A DNA stretch of 64,000 bases from Panulirus ornatus (taxonomy: Eukaryota > Arthropoda > Malacostraca > Decapoda > Palinuridae), in the NCBI RefSeq assembly GCF_036320965.1, contig NC_092225.1:75926935-75990934 (forward strand), in the 5' to 3' direction. The notes under the pieces were generated by a model that worked only from the letters and a program-made list of their open reading frames with translations, was not told the DNA's origin and ran no database searches. Numbering within the stretch: the stretch's first letter is position 1; each line of letters starts with the position of its first letter. Below, piece by piece: positions 63,748 through 64,000 of the stretch. The position numbers were made by a program, and so were the translations under genes.

Positions 63748-64000
63748 TAAAGGAACTACGGATTGAGACTGTTCATGACCCGGATGAGATGAGGTTTCTC
63801 TATATCTGCTGAAAAAGTGTTTTGACAGGCCGGCCACCTGACGTGTTCAAGACGACTCAGGTAAAGTTCCGAGGTAGTGGGCAAATGTCGTACCATTCTT
63901 GAGGAGAGGAGACTGGGAGGTGTAGTCTGTCTGATGAGCGAGGACTGTGAAATACTGGTGAAGGAAAGTAACCAGAAAGAATATGGATGACTACTTGAGA

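Overview
This window is eukaryotic and almost entirely repetitive and non-coding. It looks like intergenic or intronic DNA of an arthropod, most likely a decapod crustacean. That assignment is inference. It rests on very dense, long microsatellites ((TA)n, (CA)n, (GA)n, some over 90 bp), many minisatellites, and 5'-truncated LINEs of a kind I associate with decapod genomes; I cannot name the species. I find no bacterial-type gene, rRNA, bona fide tRNA, CRISPR array or complete host gene.

The part that can be interpreted is a community of retroelements. Family A is a LINE whose C-terminal architecture is RTE-like. It has eight or more pieces: bare 3' tails at 1-127 and 231-298, an internally deleted composite at 4382-4813, and 3' halves at 31330-32000, 36654-37350 (minus) and 37687-38850 (959 bp of open reverse-transcriptase frame). 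There is also an internally deleted minus-strand copy at 41640-42318 and a 5'-end plus endonuclease remnant at 42518-43140. A separate block from its 5' region (the '5' module', about 225 bp) is also found alone at 37392-37615 and in pieces at 42388-42515 and 58359-58455. Family A 3' ends share a predicted hairpin (CTCGC-TAAC-GCGGG) followed by A-rich DNA and a (TA)n or (AAAT)n array. Family B (Jockey-like C-termini) leaves decayed pieces at 8640-9185 (minus), 11195-11800, 19785-20275, 29030-29535 and 55430-55560 (minus). Other LINE remnants lie at 2085-2330 (minus) and 30590-31010. A tRNA-derived SINE with A and B boxes is at 41488-41577, with a truncated relative at 5440-5475.

The (TA)n arrays are not randomly placed. 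Most of the 16 arrays abut an end of a LINE, SINE or 5' module. The order module, (TA)n, RT fragment occurs twice, in opposite orientations (37.4-38.9 kb and 42.5-41.6 kb). A 220-bp block between two (TA)n arrays at 58.07-58.29 kb carries a 16-bp perfect inverted repeat and a hammerhead-ribozyme-like core on the minus strand.

From 44.4 to 53.6 kb the window is a chain of strand-asymmetric satellites: G/T-rich (44.5-46.4 kb), then C/A-rich (46.4-51.7 kb, including 3.7 kb nearly free of G), then G/A-rich (52.8-53.55 kb). Further minisatellites with units of 24-68 bp sit at 3.0, 5.2, 10.2-10.7, 14.2-15.15, 22.4, 23.7-24.3, 25.7, 30.2, 59.6-60.3, 60.7-61.35 and 62.0 kb. Most of the long open frames in the window are translations of these repeats. 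The only non-repeat segment with convincing coding-like character outside the LINEs is 40573-41213, an unidentified, frame-broken candidate.
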